The notes below the pieces were generated by a model. That model saw only the letters and a program-made list of their open reading frames with translations. It was not told where the DNA came from and did not search any database. Made by a program: the position numbers and the translations under genes. Shown here in pieces: positions 28,256 through 37,201 of a stretch of 64,000 nt of DNA (positions within the stretch are counted from its first letter, which is position 1; each line of letters opens with the position of its first letter). The DNA comes from Methylocystis parvus OBBP (GTDB lineage: Bacteria; Pseudomonadota; Alphaproteobacteria; Rhizobiales; Beijerinckiaceae). Where the stretch lies: NCBI RefSeq assembly GCF_027571405.1, contig NZ_CP092968.1:930001-994000 (forward strand), read 5' to 3'.

Positions 28256-28792
28256 TCAGCCGCCGCCGCTGAAACGCCACGCGCCAGAGTCGCCGAAACC
28301 GCCATAGCGCGCGCCGGCGCCGCTCCCGCCATGCTGCTTGAGAAACGCGTCGCGCGATCGGTCGCTCTCCGACATGAGCTGCGTAACGCCGTTGTCGATC
28401 AGGCGCGCGCCTGCGCGCTCCTCCCGCCAATATTCCTGGCAAAGGCGCTCTGCTTCAGAGCCCGAATAATAGCCGTCGCGGCAATTGTGCTGACGCCGCT
28501 CGCTGCTCCCCACGCCCGCGATCACGACGCCCGCGCCGATAACGGCGATCGAGACGATGACGGTCGCTGAACGCTTGCGTCTTTCCTCCAGCGCGACGGC
28601 GAATTCGGTTTTCGGCTTTTCGAGCACTGATTGGGAGAGAGACTTCGCGCCGGCCGCGCGGCGGATCGAAGAAGCTTCGAGGACGTTCGCCGACTCCCCC
28701 GTTTCGCGGGGCTCTGGCGTCGGCATGGGATCACGATGTTCGGACACATGCGCAGTCACGCCAGAAGCGGACTGGCGACTTAGAGGGTTCAC
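28256..28792 (-). CDS. Second Gly-tailed single-span membrane protein of the ATP-grasp cluster
   Basis: 178 aa with a GTG start chosen for an AAGGA site seven bases upstream; a shorter ATG start exists at 28726. A long polar N-terminus is followed by one membrane helix (VIVSIAVIGAGVVIAGVG), a cysteine pair (HNCRDGYYSG...RLCQEYW), and a tail RYGGFGDSGAWRFSGGG ending in Gly-Gly-Gly. The order of helix, Cys pair, GGFG-x-SG motif and GGG terminus matches the smaller protein at 27398, so the two look like diverged paralogs. It is the first gene of the cluster, 81 bases before DUF350. Confidence 0.65.
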   Translation of the reverse strand: MNPLSRQSASGVTAHVSEHRDPMPTPEPRETGESANVLEASSIRRAAGAKSLSQSVLEKPKTEFAVALEERRKRSATVIVSIAVIGAGVVIAGVGSSERRQHNCRDGYYSGSEAERLCQEYWREERAGARLIDNGVTQLMSESDRSRDAFLKQHGGSGAGARYGGFGDSGAWRFSGGG

Positions 28793-28924
28793 TCCATTTT
28801 CCTTGGTTTTCAAAAAGTCTTCATGCAAAGCGCGCGCATTTATCGCAGTCTTGGAGAAATAAAATTACGTGCTCGGCAATCCGACATGCGCGCGATTATA
28901 AAACGGGTCGGCCCCGCCACAAGC

Positions 28925-28952
28925 AAAATGCGACAGGGCCCTGTCGCATTTT
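28925..28952 (-). terminator. 28-bp perfect palindrome, probable terminator of the sugar dehydrogenase gene
   Basis: The 14-base arm AAAATGCGACAGGG is followed directly by its exact reverse complement, ending in four T on either strand. It lies 22 bases after the stop at 28975 and upstream of the Gly-tailed gene. A loop-free palindrome this exact could also be a dimeric protein's binding site. Confidence 0.65.
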
Positions 28953-28974
28953 ACGACTGCATCGAACGCAATGC

Positions 28975-30315
28975 TTAATCATTGCTCGCGCTCACGCGCC
29001 AAACGGCGCCGCCGGCGTCGTCGGCCACGAGCAGGCCGCCTTGTCTGTCGACGATGACGCCGACCGGCCGCCCGCGCGCTTCGCCCTTCTCGTTGAGAAA
29101 GCCGGTCAGCACCTCCTGCGGCATGCCGACCGGCGCGCCATCCTCGAATTTAACGAAGATGACGCGATAGCCGGCGCGCGGAGTGCGGTTCCAGGAGCCA
29201 TGCTGCGAGACGATGGCGCCGTTCTGAAACGGCCCGAGCTTGGCGGCGCCGACAAATGTGAATCCGAGGCAGGCCGTATGCGAGCCGAGCCCATAATCCG
29301 GCTTGATCGCCTTCGCGACGAGATCCGGTCTTTGCGGGCTTACGCGCGCATCGACATTCTGTCCCCAATAGCTGTAGGGCCAGCCATAAAAGCCGCCCTC
29401 CTTCACCGACGTCATATAGTCCGGCACGAGATTGTCGCCGATCTCATCGCGCTCATTCACCGAAACCCACAAAGCGCCGGTCGTCCGGTTCCAATCCAGG
29501 CCGACAGGATTGCGCAATCCCGACGCCAGAACCCGCTTCGAACCCGCGACGGGATCGATTTCAAGAATCGCGGCGCGATCCTGCTCTTCTTCGAGACCGT
29601 TTTCGCCGACATTGCTGTTCGATCCGACGCCGACATAGAGACGCGCGCCGTCCTTCGACGCAAGGAGGCTTTTCGTCCAATGATGATTACGGCCTGCGGG
29701 AAGATCGACGACCTTCTCGGGCGCGGCGTCGATGCGCGTTTCGCCGTCCTTGTACGGGACGCGCATAAGCGCATCGGCGTTTGCGACATAAAGCTTGTCG
29801 CCGATGAGCGCCATGCCGAAAGGCGAGGTCAACTTCTCGATGAGAACGGCCCGGGTCTCCGCGACGCCGTCGCCGTCAGCGTCGCGCAAGATCGAAATGC
29901 GATCGGCGCTGCCCTTATGAGACCCCGCTTCGCGCATGACGAATCCCTCGAACCATTGGCGCAGACTTACGCCCGCGCTCGCAGGCTGTGGCGGCGCGTC
30001 GGTCTCCGCGACGAGAACGTCGCCATTCGGCAATTGATACAGCCAGCGCGGATGCGCGAGATTTGTGGCGAAGGCCGCGACCGTCAGGCCCGGCGCCGCC
30101 TTGGGCGTCTCGCCAGGTCCCCAGCCGACGGCCGGGGCGACATCGACATGGGGGGTGACGCTCGGCCGCGGTTCGGGCAAGGTCGGATTCGGGCCATATC
30201 CTACGCTTTCGGGAAGCGCCGGACCACGATCGCAGCCTGCAAGCGCAAATGCGAATGACGCCAGCGCCGGGGCTAAAGCCCAGGAATAATTCCACGAATA
30301 ACTCTTGGCGGCCAT
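28975..30315 (-). CDS. PQQ-dependent sugar dehydrogenase family lipoprotein (sorbosone dehydrogenase-like)
   Basis: 446 aa. A signal peptide ends in a lipobox (FALAGC), so the mature protein is probably a lipoprotein in the periplasm. The beta-propeller domain has ATNLAHPRWLYQLPNGDVLVAETD, RNHHWTKSLLASKDG, GLRNPVGLDWNRTTGALWVSVNERDEIGDNLVPDY and SQHGSWNRTPRAGYRV, the usual blocks of soluble aldose/sorbosone dehydrogenases. The start is the ATG at 30315 with AGGAAG upstream. The sugar oxidised is unknown. Confidence 0.9.
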   Translation of the reverse strand: MAAKSYSWNYSWALAPALASFAFALAGCDRGPALPESVGYGPNPTLPEPRPSVTPHVDVAPAVGWGPGETPKAAPGLTVAAFATNLAHPRWLYQLPNGDVLVAETDAPPQPASAGVSLRQWFEGFVMREAGSHKGSADRISILRDADGDGVAETRAVLIEKLTSPFGMALIGDKLYVANADALMRVPYKDGETRIDAAPEKVVDLPAGRNHHWTKSLLASKDGARLYVGVGSNSNVGENGLEEEQDRAAILEIDPVAGSKRVLASGLRNPVGLDWNRTTGALWVSVNERDEIGDNLVPDYMTSVKEGGFYGWPYSYWGQNVDARVSPQRPDLVAKAIKPDYGLGSHTACLGFTFVGAAKLGPFQNGAIVSQHGSWNRTPRAGYRVIFVKFEDGAPVGMPQEVLTGFLNEKGEARGRPVGVIVDRQGGLLVADDAGGAVWRVSASND

Positions 30316-30457
30316 AATGCTTCCTTTCTTGCGCATGACATTTCCCGTCAGCCACTCACCTATTCCGCACATGGCGCGAGGGCGCGGGAGCGCAAGCTTT
30401 CGCTCGCCCGCATCGACGGGCGCACTAGCTCCGGAACTTGTCGAAAGGAGTGCGTCC

Positions 30458-31258
30458 ATGGCGGCGGGCCGCATCTATGTCGGCGTCGGCGGCTGGAGCT
30501 TCGCGCCCTGGCGCGGCGTGTTTTATCCGGGCGAGGTTTCGCGAGCGCATGAACTCGACTATGCGAGCCGTCATCTCACATCGATCGAAATCAACGCCAC
30601 CTTCTATCGCACACAGACGCGCGAGACCTTTCTGAAGTGGCGCGACGAAACGCCGGAGAACTTCGTCTTCAGCGTCAAGGCGCCCCGCTTCGCGGTGACG
30701 CGCCGCAATGCGGATGAGGCGCAGGCGTCGATCGCGCGCTTCTTCGACAGCGGCGTCGCGGCGCTCGGCCACAAGCTCGGCCCGGTGCTGTGGCAATTCC
30801 CGCCGACGAGAAAATACGCGCCGGAATTTTTCGACGCCTTTCTGTCCGCGCTGCCCAAAGAGTGCGAAGGCCGCCCCATGCGCCACGCGATCGAAGTCCG
30901 CCACGAGACGTTCGAGACGACGGACTTCGTCGCGCTGGCGCGCGCGCATCACGTCGCCATCGTCGTCGAGGGCGACTCGGATTTTCCGATGATCGCCGAT
31001 CTGACGGCGCCTTTCGTCTACGCCCGCATCATGGGAACCGACGCCTCGCGCAAGCAGGGCTATGATAAAATGGACCTCGACCGCTGGGCCGCGCGGGCGA
31101 AGCTCTGGGCCGAGGGCGGCGCGCCGGACGATCTGCCGAGGCTCTGCGCAAATACGCCGAAGCGGAACGTCCGCGACGTTTTCCTGTACGTCATACGCGG
31201 CGCGAAAATCCGCAATCCCGCGGCTGCAATGGCGTTGATCGAACGCCTTCAAAAATGA
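30458..31258 (+). CDS. DUF72 family protein
   Basis: 266 aa TIM-barrel-like protein. YVGVGGWSFAPWRGVFYPG, FTSIEINATFYRTQ-like (LTSIEINATFYRTQTRETFLKW), FVFSVKAPRFAVT and LGPVLWQFPP are the DUF72 hallmarks. AAAGGAG lies seven bases before the ATG. Biochemical function not established. The last ten bases overlap the end of the DnaJ-like gene on the other strand. Confidence 0.92.
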   Translation: MAAGRIYVGVGGWSFAPWRGVFYPGEVSRAHELDYASRHLTSIEINATFYRTQTRETFLKWRDETPENFVFSVKAPRFAVTRRNADEAQASIARFFDSGVAALGHKLGPVLWQFPPTRKYAPEFFDAFLSALPKECEGRPMRHAIEVRHETFETTDFVALARAHHVAIVVEGDSDFPMIADLTAPFVYARIMGTDASRKQGYDKMDLDRWAARAKLWAEGGAPDDLPRLCANTPKRNVRDVFLYVIRGAKIRNPAAAMALIERLQK

Positions 31259-31848
31259 TGGGGCAGCAGATGCAGATAATTTTTCTTGATCCAATTTAAT
31301 AAAGCGAGCAACGCGACGGCGGAAAAGGCGACGACGAGGATCAGATAGACGCGCATCGCCACGTCGAAGAGAAAGAGCAGGATCGAAAACACCGCGCGCA
31401 GCAGCGCATCGAAAAGCCCCTCATAAAGCCTTCGACGATTGGCGTAAAAGCCCATGCTCAACAGGATCGACCCGCAACCCGCGCCGAGCAGAACCGGGTT
31501 GAAGTCCTCATTGATCCCGTCGCCCCAATCGAGCAGAAGAATCCCCGAAAAGAACGCGAAAACCGATAAAATTGCGAAGGCGCGGCGGCGCAGAAAATCG
31601 CCGATCCGCTGACGCAGCGTGCGCCGGTTCGATTTGTGGAGAAAGCTCTCGAATTTGTGCTCGAAGTCGTAAGCCTCCCGCACGGGCCGGTTTTTGAGAA
31701 CGTTATAGGCTTCGGTAACGCGCTGAAAACTCGCGGGATCGCCGCCCTTGTCGGGGTGATGTTTTTTTGCGAGCCGGCGATAGGCGGCGTTGATCTCCCG
31801 CGCGCCCGCATCCTCCTTGACGCCCAAAACCTCGTAATGCGACCGCAT
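31249..31848 (-). CDS. Membrane-anchored J-domain protein
   Basis: 199 aa. The N-terminal J domain (residues 1-65) has the HPD motif in KKHHPDKGGDPASF, which stimulates Hsp70 ATPase. Instead of the Gly/Phe and zinc regions of DnaJ there are about four membrane helices (about 85-105, 115-130, 145-165, 168-185). This would recruit DnaK to the inner membrane. Partner unknown. It is divergent from the next gene across 237 A+T-rich bases. Confidence 0.88.
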   Translation of the reverse strand: MRSHYEVLGVKEDAGAREINAAYRRLAKKHHPDKGGDPASFQRVTEAYNVLKNRPVREAYDFEHKFESFLHKSNRRTLRQRIGDFLRRRAFAILSVFAFFSGILLLDWGDGINEDFNPVLLGAGCGSILLSMGFYANRRRLYEGLFDALLRAVFSILLFLFDVAMRVYLILVVAFSAVALLALLNWIKKNYLHLLPHHF

Positions 31849-32085
31849 TGCCCCGCCCGGCTGGGATGAATGTGGCCCATCTTTGGCCGAGAGCGTGGCA
31901 GGATCAAGGAAATGAAAAAATGAACGGCAGGCATCTGTTAGGTGCGGAAAATAAAGCTGTGAATTCCATTATTTAGCTTGTTTTATAACTTAAACTCGGC
32001 AATTGTCGACGAAAAATCGCGCAGCGGTTACATGTGAAAAAACGGCGAGCGGAAAAGCCGGCGGCGAGCGGAGCGAACGGAAATC
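31849..32085. other. A+T-rich intergenic region between divergent genes
   Basis: No gene was found. The stretch around 31960-32040 (with TTGTTTTATAACTTAAAC) is much richer in A+T than the window and likely holds promoters for the J-domain gene and the 32086 gene. No defined operator was recognised. Confidence 0.4.
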
Positions 32086-32607
32086 ATGCCGGAATCAGAT
32101 ACGTTGGGAAAAACGCTCGTCGAGCAGATCCGGCTTTTCGATTCCCTTGCGCACAAGGCGCTGACGAGAACGTTGGAAAGCCTCCCTGGGTCAAACAAGC
32201 ATTTGTCTGGTTTTGGACTTCTTTGCGGCCTCGCAATTGCGCTCGCCTGCGCCGGCATATTCGCCGGCTCTGGAATTTCAGCCGAGGCGCTTTTGATTTT
32301 GCCCGTTATTCTATCGTCGATATATTTGTCGCGAGGTTACGCCTACTGCCTCGCCGCCATCTCGTCCGTTCTCGCCGTCATAAGCTTCAAGGTCTCCAAC
32401 GTCGCCGATGGAGGGCCTTTCTCAATTTCCCTAAATCTCCCGCTCGCGCTCCTTGGTTTCATCGCCCTCGCCGAATTCGGCTCGCTCGCGACGGAGACCA
32501 TCCGGGAATTGCTGAGCTACATCGACGCATTGCACGAGGAATTGGCGCTCGAGCGGCTGAAGAATGGGGAAGCCTCCGGAAATGCGGAGCTGGACGAGGA
32601 CGAATAG
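32086..32607 (+). CDS. Membrane protein resembling a DUF4118/KdpD-type sensor transmembrane domain
   Basis: 173 aa. After a soluble N-terminus (about 1-40) come three or four helices (FGLLCGLAIALACAGIFAG, AEALLILPVILSSIYLSRGYAYCLAAISSVLAVISF, LNLPLALLGFIALAEFGSLA), then a helical, possibly coiled-coil tail ending in Glu/Asp. The helix pattern is like the DUF4118 input domains of histidine kinases, but no kinase domain follows. It may be a truncated sensor or a stand-alone protein. Confidence 0.6.
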   Translation: MPESDTLGKTLVEQIRLFDSLAHKALTRTLESLPGSNKHLSGFGLLCGLAIALACAGIFAGSGISAEALLILPVILSSIYLSRGYAYCLAAISSVLAVISFKVSNVADGGPFSISLNLPLALLGFIALAEFGSLATETIRELLSYIDALHEELALERLKNGEASGNAELDEDE

Positions 32608-32784
32608 CCGATAGGCGCATCTAAGCTTTTAGATCTGGTAGACCAGCGAGCGAACCGCCGACGACGCAGCGATACGCGCTGAGACAAGAAACGATTTCCC
32701 GCATCGTAGGGCGCAATCACAAGCGATCGATCGCACGACTTCTGGCGGATTTGCCCAGGCATGCATGGCGGCGCCAGCAGCGCC

Positions 32785-34389
32785 TCACTCCCACTCGATC
32801 GTCCCCGGCGGCTTCGACGTCACGTCATACACCACCCTGTTCACCCCCTTCACCTCATTGATGATCCGTGTCGCCGCGCGACCCAGAAACGCCATGTCGA
32901 AGGGGAAGAAATCCGCCGTCATGCCGTCGCTCGACGTCACGGCGCGGAGCGCCAGCACGTAGTCATAGGTGCGGCCGTCGCCCATCACGCCGACGCTGCG
33001 CACCGGCAGCAGCGCGGCGAAAGCCTGCCAGATGTCGTCGTAAAGTCCCGCCTTGCGGATTTCGTCGAGATAGACCGCGTCGGCCTTGCGCAGAATGTCG
33101 AGCTTCTCGCGCGTGATGAGGCCGGGGCAGCGAATGGCGAGGCCGGGGCCGGGGAACGGATGTCGCCCGACAAAGGCTTCCGGCAATCCGAGTTCGCGGC
33201 CGAGCGCGCGCACTTCGTCCTTGAAGAGCTCGCGCAGCGGCTCCACCAGCGCCATGTTCATGCGCTCCGGCAGGCCGCCCACATTGTGATGCGATTTGAT
33301 CGTCACCGAAGGGCCGCCGGTGAAGGAGACGCTCTCGATCACGTCGGGATAAAGCGTGCCCTGCGCGAGGAACCGGGGCGCGCCGCGGCCGTCTTCGGCG
33401 ATCTTCTTCGCCTCGGCCTCGAAGGTCTCGATGAAGAGGCGGCCGATCGTCTTGCGTTTCACTTCGGGATCGTCGACGCCGTCGAGCGCGCCCAAAAACA
33501 ATTCCTCCGCCTGCACATGATGCAGCGGAATGTTGTAGTGGTCCCGGAAGAGGCGCACGACCTCCTCCGCTTCGCCGAGCCGCAGCAGACCGTGATCGAC
33601 GAAGACGCAAGTCAGACGGTCGCCGATCGCCTCGTGGATCAGCACCGCCGCCACGGCGCTGTCGACGCCGCCCGAAAGACCGCACAGCACGCGCCCGTCG
33701 CCGACCTGTCTGCGGATCGCCGCGATGGCCTCGCCGCGAAAGGCGGCCATGGTCCAGTCGGGCTTCAGTCCCGCGACCTTGTGCACGAAATTGGAGAGCA
33801 GCTTGGCGCCGTCCGGCGTATGCACGACCTCGGGATGGAATTGCAGGCCGTAATAGCGGCGCGCTTCATCGGCGATCGCCGCCATTGGCGCGTTCTCCGA
33901 GGCGGCGATGACGCGGAAGCCCTCGGGCAGCTTCGTGACGCGATCGCCATGACTCATCCAGACGGTCGCACTCGCGCCCTTCGCCCACACGCCGTCGAAG
34001 AGCGCGCTCTGCTCCAGCGCTGTGATTTCGGCGCGGCCGAATTCGCGATGATGCCCGGCCTCGACCAGACCGCCAAGTTGCGTCGCCATGGTCTGCTCGC
34101 CATAGCAGACGCCGAGCACGGGGACGCCGCTATCGAAGATGGCCCGCGGCGCGCGAGGCGAGCCGTCATCGGTCACGGAGCACGGGCCGCCGGAGAGGAT
34201 CACCGCCTTCGGGCGGATCTCGGCGAAGGCGCGGTCGGCGCTCTGGAAAGGCGCGATCTCGCAATAAGCCCCCGCCTCGCGCACGCGCCGCGCGATGAGC
34301 TGCGTGACCTGCGAACCGAAGTCGACAATGAGCACCTTGTCGTGGCGGTCGGCGATGTCGTGGTGAAAAGTTTCGGCGGCGGCGGTCAT
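32785..34389 (-). CDS. guaA: GMP synthase (glutamine-hydrolysing)
   Basis: 534 aa. It converts XMP to GMP using glutamine and ATP. The N-terminal glutamine amidotransferase domain has GVCYGEQTM (nucleophile Cys) and [11 protein letters not shown]; the ATP-pyrophosphatase domain has [14 protein letters not shown]; the C-terminal dimerisation domain ends [18 protein letters not shown], the canonical end. The start is the ATG before [27 protein letters not shown] family 2 repeat lies in its leader at 34407. guaA and rsmB side by side is common in alphaproteobacteria. Confidence 0.98.
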   Translation of the reverse strand: MTAAAETFHHDIADRHDKVLIVDFGSQVTQLIARRVREAGAYCEIAPFQSADRAFAEIRPKAVILSGGPCSVTDDGSPRAPRAIFDSGVPVLGVCYGEQTMATQLGGLVEAGHHREFGRAEITALEQSALFDGVWAKGASATVWMSHGDRVTKLPEGFRVIAASENAPMAAIADEARRYYGLQFHPEVVHTPDGAKLLSNFVHKVAGLKPDWTMAAFRGEAIAAIRRQVGDGRVLCGLSGGVDSAVAAVLIHEAIGDRLTCVFVDHGLLRLGEAEEVVRLFRDHYNIPLHHVQAEELFLGALDGVDDPEVKRKTIGRLFIETFEAEAKKIAEDGRGAPRFLAQGTLYPDVIESVSFTGGPSVTIKSHHNVGGLPERMNMALVEPLRELFKDEVRALGRELGLPEAFVGRHPFPGPGLAIRCPGLITREKLDILRKADAVYLDEIRKAGLYDDIWQAFAALLPVRSVGVMGDGRTYDYVLALRAVTSSDGMTADFFPFDMAFLGRAATRIINEVKGVNRVVYDVTSKPPGTIEWE

Positions 34390-34406
34390 GTCGTTCCCTA
34401 TCGGCG

Positions 34407-34439
34407 CCCTCCCCCGCTCTCCGCAGGCGGGGTGAGAGG
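34407..34439. repeat. Family 2 repeat in the guaA leader
   Basis: GCCCTCCCCCGCTCTCCGC then GGCGGGGTGAGAGG, an imperfect hairpin just upstream of the guaA start. It is opposite in orientation to the copy at 34518. Confidence 0.6.
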
Positions 34440-34517
34440 CCAAGCAAAATCGAGAAGGCTGATTTCGGTCATCTGGGCGCGGAGCGCAACAAGACGTTGC
34501 GCGGAACCCTTTCGCTC

Positions 34518-34555
34518 CTCACCCTAACCCTCTCCGCGCCTTGCGGGGAGAGGGA
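34518..34555. repeat. Family 2 repeat overlapping the end of rsmB
   Basis: CCTCACCCTAACCCTCTCC...GCGGGGAGAGGGA. The last ten codons and stop of rsmB (34524-34556) lie inside it. Confidence 0.8.
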
Positions 34556-35858
34556 AACGCTCAGCGTTACCCCCGCGCCGCATCACGCACACATAAAACC
34601 CATCGGCGCCGCTCGAAGCCGGCGACAGTCTCACCCCCGCCCCATGTGGCGAAGCGAAGCGGGCGAGGTCGGGGAGTCCCGCCCGTTCGGCGGTTTCAGC
34701 GCCGGGAAGCGCCGCGAAGTCGGCGTGAACGGCCAGAAAGCCCGCCATCTGATCCTCGTTCTCCTCGCGCAGCAGCGAGCAGGTGACATAAGCCAGCCGC
34801 CCGCCCGGCCTCACGAAGCGCACGGCCTGTTCCAGCAGGACCGCCTGCTCCTTCAGGCGCAGCTCCAGCGCGCCGGGGGCGAGGCGCCATTTGGCGTCGG
34901 GGTGGCGCCGCCAGGTGCCGGTTCCGGTGCAGGGCGCGTCGATCAGCACGAGGTCGCATCGGCCCTCGAGGTCCGCGAGCACGTCGGCCTTGCCCTTGGG
35001 CTGGCGCACCTGAATGTTGCGGGCGCCGGCGCGCTCCAGCCGCTCGTGGATCGGCATGAGGCGGCGGCCGTCGGCGTCATAGGCGTAGAGCTGCCCCTTA
35101 TTGTGCATCTGCCCGGCGAGGGCCAGCGCCTTGCCGCCGCCGCCCGCGCAGAGGTCGAGAACCTGTTCGCCCGGCGCCGCCGCGCAGAGGAGCGCGGCGA
35201 GCTGCGAGGCCTCGTCCTGCGGCTCGACGAGACCCTTCACATAGGCGGTCTCCGCGGGGAGCGCGGGGCCCCTGCCCTGCCCGGCCTCGATCCGAAGGCC
35301 AATCGGCGAAAGCGGCGTCGGAATTGGAGCCAGATGGGCGAGCTTGGCCAGCGCCTGCTCGCGGGAGGCTTTGAGAATATTCGCCCGCAGATCGACGGGC
35401 GCGCGCGCCGCGAGGGCCGCGCCCTCCGCCGCCGCGCGATCGCCGAAAGCTGCCGCGAAGCGCTCGGCGAGCCATTCGGGATAGTCGCCCTTTACATGGT
35501 CCGGCGCGTCGTCGAGCGTCGCCGTCTCCAATCGCGCGCGCTCTTCCTCGCTGAGCGGCGGCGGCGCGTGGCGCTCGCCCGTGCAGAGCGCGGCGATCGC
35601 GGCCGCGTCTTGTCCCCGCGCCTCGCGCAAGGCGCCGAGCATGGTCGCGCGAGCCGTGTCGGAACCCATGATCCAGGCGGCGGAGGCCCTCTTTCGCAAG
35701 GCGTCGAAGACGAGGCTGGCGATGGCCGCGCGGTCCTTTGAGCCCGCGAAGCGGTGCGATGCGCCCCAATCCTTCAGCGCATCGGCGACGGGACGGCGGC
35801 GCGCGGCGAGGTCGTCGAGAATTTCGATCGCAGCGGAGACTTGGGCGGCGGGGATCAT
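34524..35858 (-). CDS. rsmB: RsmB-family 16S rRNA (cytosine-C5) methyltransferase
   Basis: 444 aa. The N-terminal NusB-like RNA-binding domain (about 1-130) precedes the Rossmann methyltransferase with VLDLCAGGGGKALAL (SAM site), LIDAPCTGTGTWRRHPDAKW (motif IV) and LAYVTCSLLREENEDQ (motif VI with the catalytic Cys). It methylates C967-type positions of 16S rRNA. Its final residues (FPLPARRGEG) are translated from a family 2 repeat, so the original stop was probably lost or displaced by repeat insertion. Confidence 0.93.
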   Translation of the reverse strand: MIPAAQVSAAIEILDDLAARRRPVADALKDWGASHRFAGSKDRAAIASLVFDALRKRASAAWIMGSDTARATMLGALREARGQDAAAIAALCTGERHAPPPLSEEERARLETATLDDAPDHVKGDYPEWLAERFAAAFGDRAAAEGAALAARAPVDLRANILKASREQALAKLAHLAPIPTPLSPIGLRIEAGQGRGPALPAETAYVKGLVEPQDEASQLAALLCAAAPGEQVLDLCAGGGGKALALAGQMHNKGQLYAYDADGRRLMPIHERLERAGARNIQVRQPKGKADVLADLEGRCDLVLIDAPCTGTGTWRRHPDAKWRLAPGALELRLKEQAVLLEQAVRFVRPGGRLAYVTCSLLREENEDQMAGFLAVHADFAALPGAETAERAGLPDLARFASPHGAGVRLSPASSGADGFYVCVMRRGGNAERFPLPARRGEG

Positions 35859-35997
35859 CGGGTAAGATCAGCTTTCCGGGAGGCGAATCGGGCGGCTGCG
35901 CCGCATGCGGTTCGCAGCGCCATTCATATGGGGTTCACCCTGCGAGGGCGACTGTCTCCCATGCAAAGCTGTCGATTGCAACGGAGCGACGCGGACG

Positions 35998-36462
35998 ATG
36001 AGACATTTACGCTGGACAATCCTGTTGGCCGCTGTGGGCCTTGCCGGCTGCGGCCCGACGCCCGGTTACTATTACAGCGGCTATGGACCGGGCTACGGTC
36101 CCGGCTACGGCTATGGGGGCTACGGCTATCGCCATGGCGGCTATCGTCCGGCCGGCTATTGGGGCCGTCCGCAAGGCGGTCCCCCGCCTTACGGCCCGCA
36201 ACCGGGCTATCGGCCCGGCGGTCCGGTTGGCGGCCCCGGGCCCGGCCGTCCGCCGGGACCGCCTATGGGCGGCTATCCGGGAACCGTTGGCGGCCCGGCG
36301 CCCGGCGGGCGTCCGCCCGTGCCCTATGTCGGGCCGACAGCAGCCGGTCCCGGCCCGGTCGCCGGCCCCGGATACGCGCCCTCGGGCGGGCAAGGGCCGA
36401 GATCCGCGCCCGTTCCGCGCTCTCTCTATCCGAGCGATCCTTACCCCGCCACGGCGCGATGA
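35998..36462 (+). CDS. Pro/Gly/Tyr-rich lipoprotein
   Basis: 154 aa. MRHLRWTILLAAVGLAGC is a clear lipoprotein signal with lipobox LAGC. The mature part is low-complexity: GY/GP repeats (YYYSGYGPGYGPGYG), then Pro-Gly-rich sequence to the end. No domain is recognised; such proteins often sit at the cell surface or bind peptidoglycan. GGAG lies 11 bases before the ATG. An in-frame upstream ATG at 35905 would bury the signal and is rejected. Confidence 0.7.
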   Translation: MRHLRWTILLAAVGLAGCGPTPGYYYSGYGPGYGPGYGYGGYGYRHGGYRPAGYWGRPQGGPPPYGPQPGYRPGGPVGGPGPGRPPGPPMGGYPGTVGGPAPGGRPPVPYVGPTAAGPGPVAGPGYAPSGGQGPRSAPVPRSLYPSDPYPATAR

Positions 36463-36565
36463 TTTACCGGCGCTTCCGCGTCCTCGCGGGAGCGCCTCAA
36501 TTCGGTCTTTATGGTCAAGCCTGCTTTGCTGCGGCGCAATAGGCGCCGTTCAACCCAGCAGCTCC

Positions 36566-36727
36566 ATGACAAAACAGTCCAACCGCGCCGCTTTGGCGCT
36601 CGCCTTGCTGATCGCCCTCTCGCTGGCCGCCTGCGCCACGCAGCCGCCGCCCCCGGATTTTCCGCCCCCGCCCAAGCGCAAGCTCGACGCCAAGACGCAG
36701 CTCGAAACGGGGCGAACCTACCAATAG
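36566..36727 (+). CDS. Small Pro-rich lipoprotein
   Basis: 53 aa. A short basic start (MTKQSNR) is followed by a hydrophobic stretch and lipobox (LSLAAC), then ATQPPPPDFPPPPKRKLD and a short polar tail. It would be a tiny mature lipoprotein of about 30 residues. Function unknown; it lies 103 bases after another lipoprotein gene on the same strand. Confidence 0.65.
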   Translation: MTKQSNRAALALALLIALSLAACATQPPPPDFPPPPKRKLDAKTQLETGRTYQ

Positions 36728-36746
36728 CGCGCGACGCCCTGCGCAT

Positions 36747-37163
36747 TCAGCTCGCAAGGACGCGCAGGGCGAAATAGGCCCACATCGCCGTCAAGACGAT
36801 GCTGGCGGCGGCGAAGGCCTGGAAGCGTCTGGGCAAGCGGTTGTCCGTGACATGGACATAGGCGTGCACGGCGCGGACGGCGACGAAGGCCCAGGCGCCG
36901 GCGACCAAAAGGAGGTCGACCTTGTTCATCGAAAGCGCCAGGGCGACGAGCGCATAGAACAGGACCGGCGTCTCGAGCTGATTTTGATAGGCGCGGCCGA
37001 TCTTTGTGATTTGCTCCGGCCACGCGTTCTGACCGAGCGCGATGTCCTTTATCGCAACCTCGCCGCTCCGCACGGCGCGGACCCGCGCGCCCCCCAGCGT
37101 GAACAGAAGCAAGAAAGTCAGGGCGATCTGAAGAAAAACCGGAAGAAGAATAGCTTTCGTCAT
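36747..37163 (-). CDS. MAPEG family membrane protein
   Basis: 138 aa with four helices. QNQLETPVLFYALVALALS and the RAVHAYVHVTDNRLPRRFQAF segment are typical of bacterial MAPEG proteins, relatives of microsomal glutathione transferases. The substrate is unknown. It is 38 bases downstream of glpX on the same strand. Confidence 0.9.
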   Translation of the reverse strand: MTKAILLPVFLQIALTFLLLFTLGGARVRAVRSGEVAIKDIALGQNAWPEQITKIGRAYQNQLETPVLFYALVALALSMNKVDLLLVAGAWAFVAVRAVHAYVHVTDNRLPRRFQAFAAASIVLTAMWAYFALRVLAS

Positions 37164-37201
37164 GCTGTCTCCATTCAGCCTGGCGGTTAGAGCGCCGCCG
37201 C

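Noticed and set aside
32608..32784. A tRNA or integration site after guaA, a common insertion spot
   Set aside because: No T-arm or anticodon-arm pattern and no integrase gene; plain intergenic sequence.
32761..34527. A 588-codon plus-strand frame across guaA
   Set aside because: Shadow of guaA, same reasoning.
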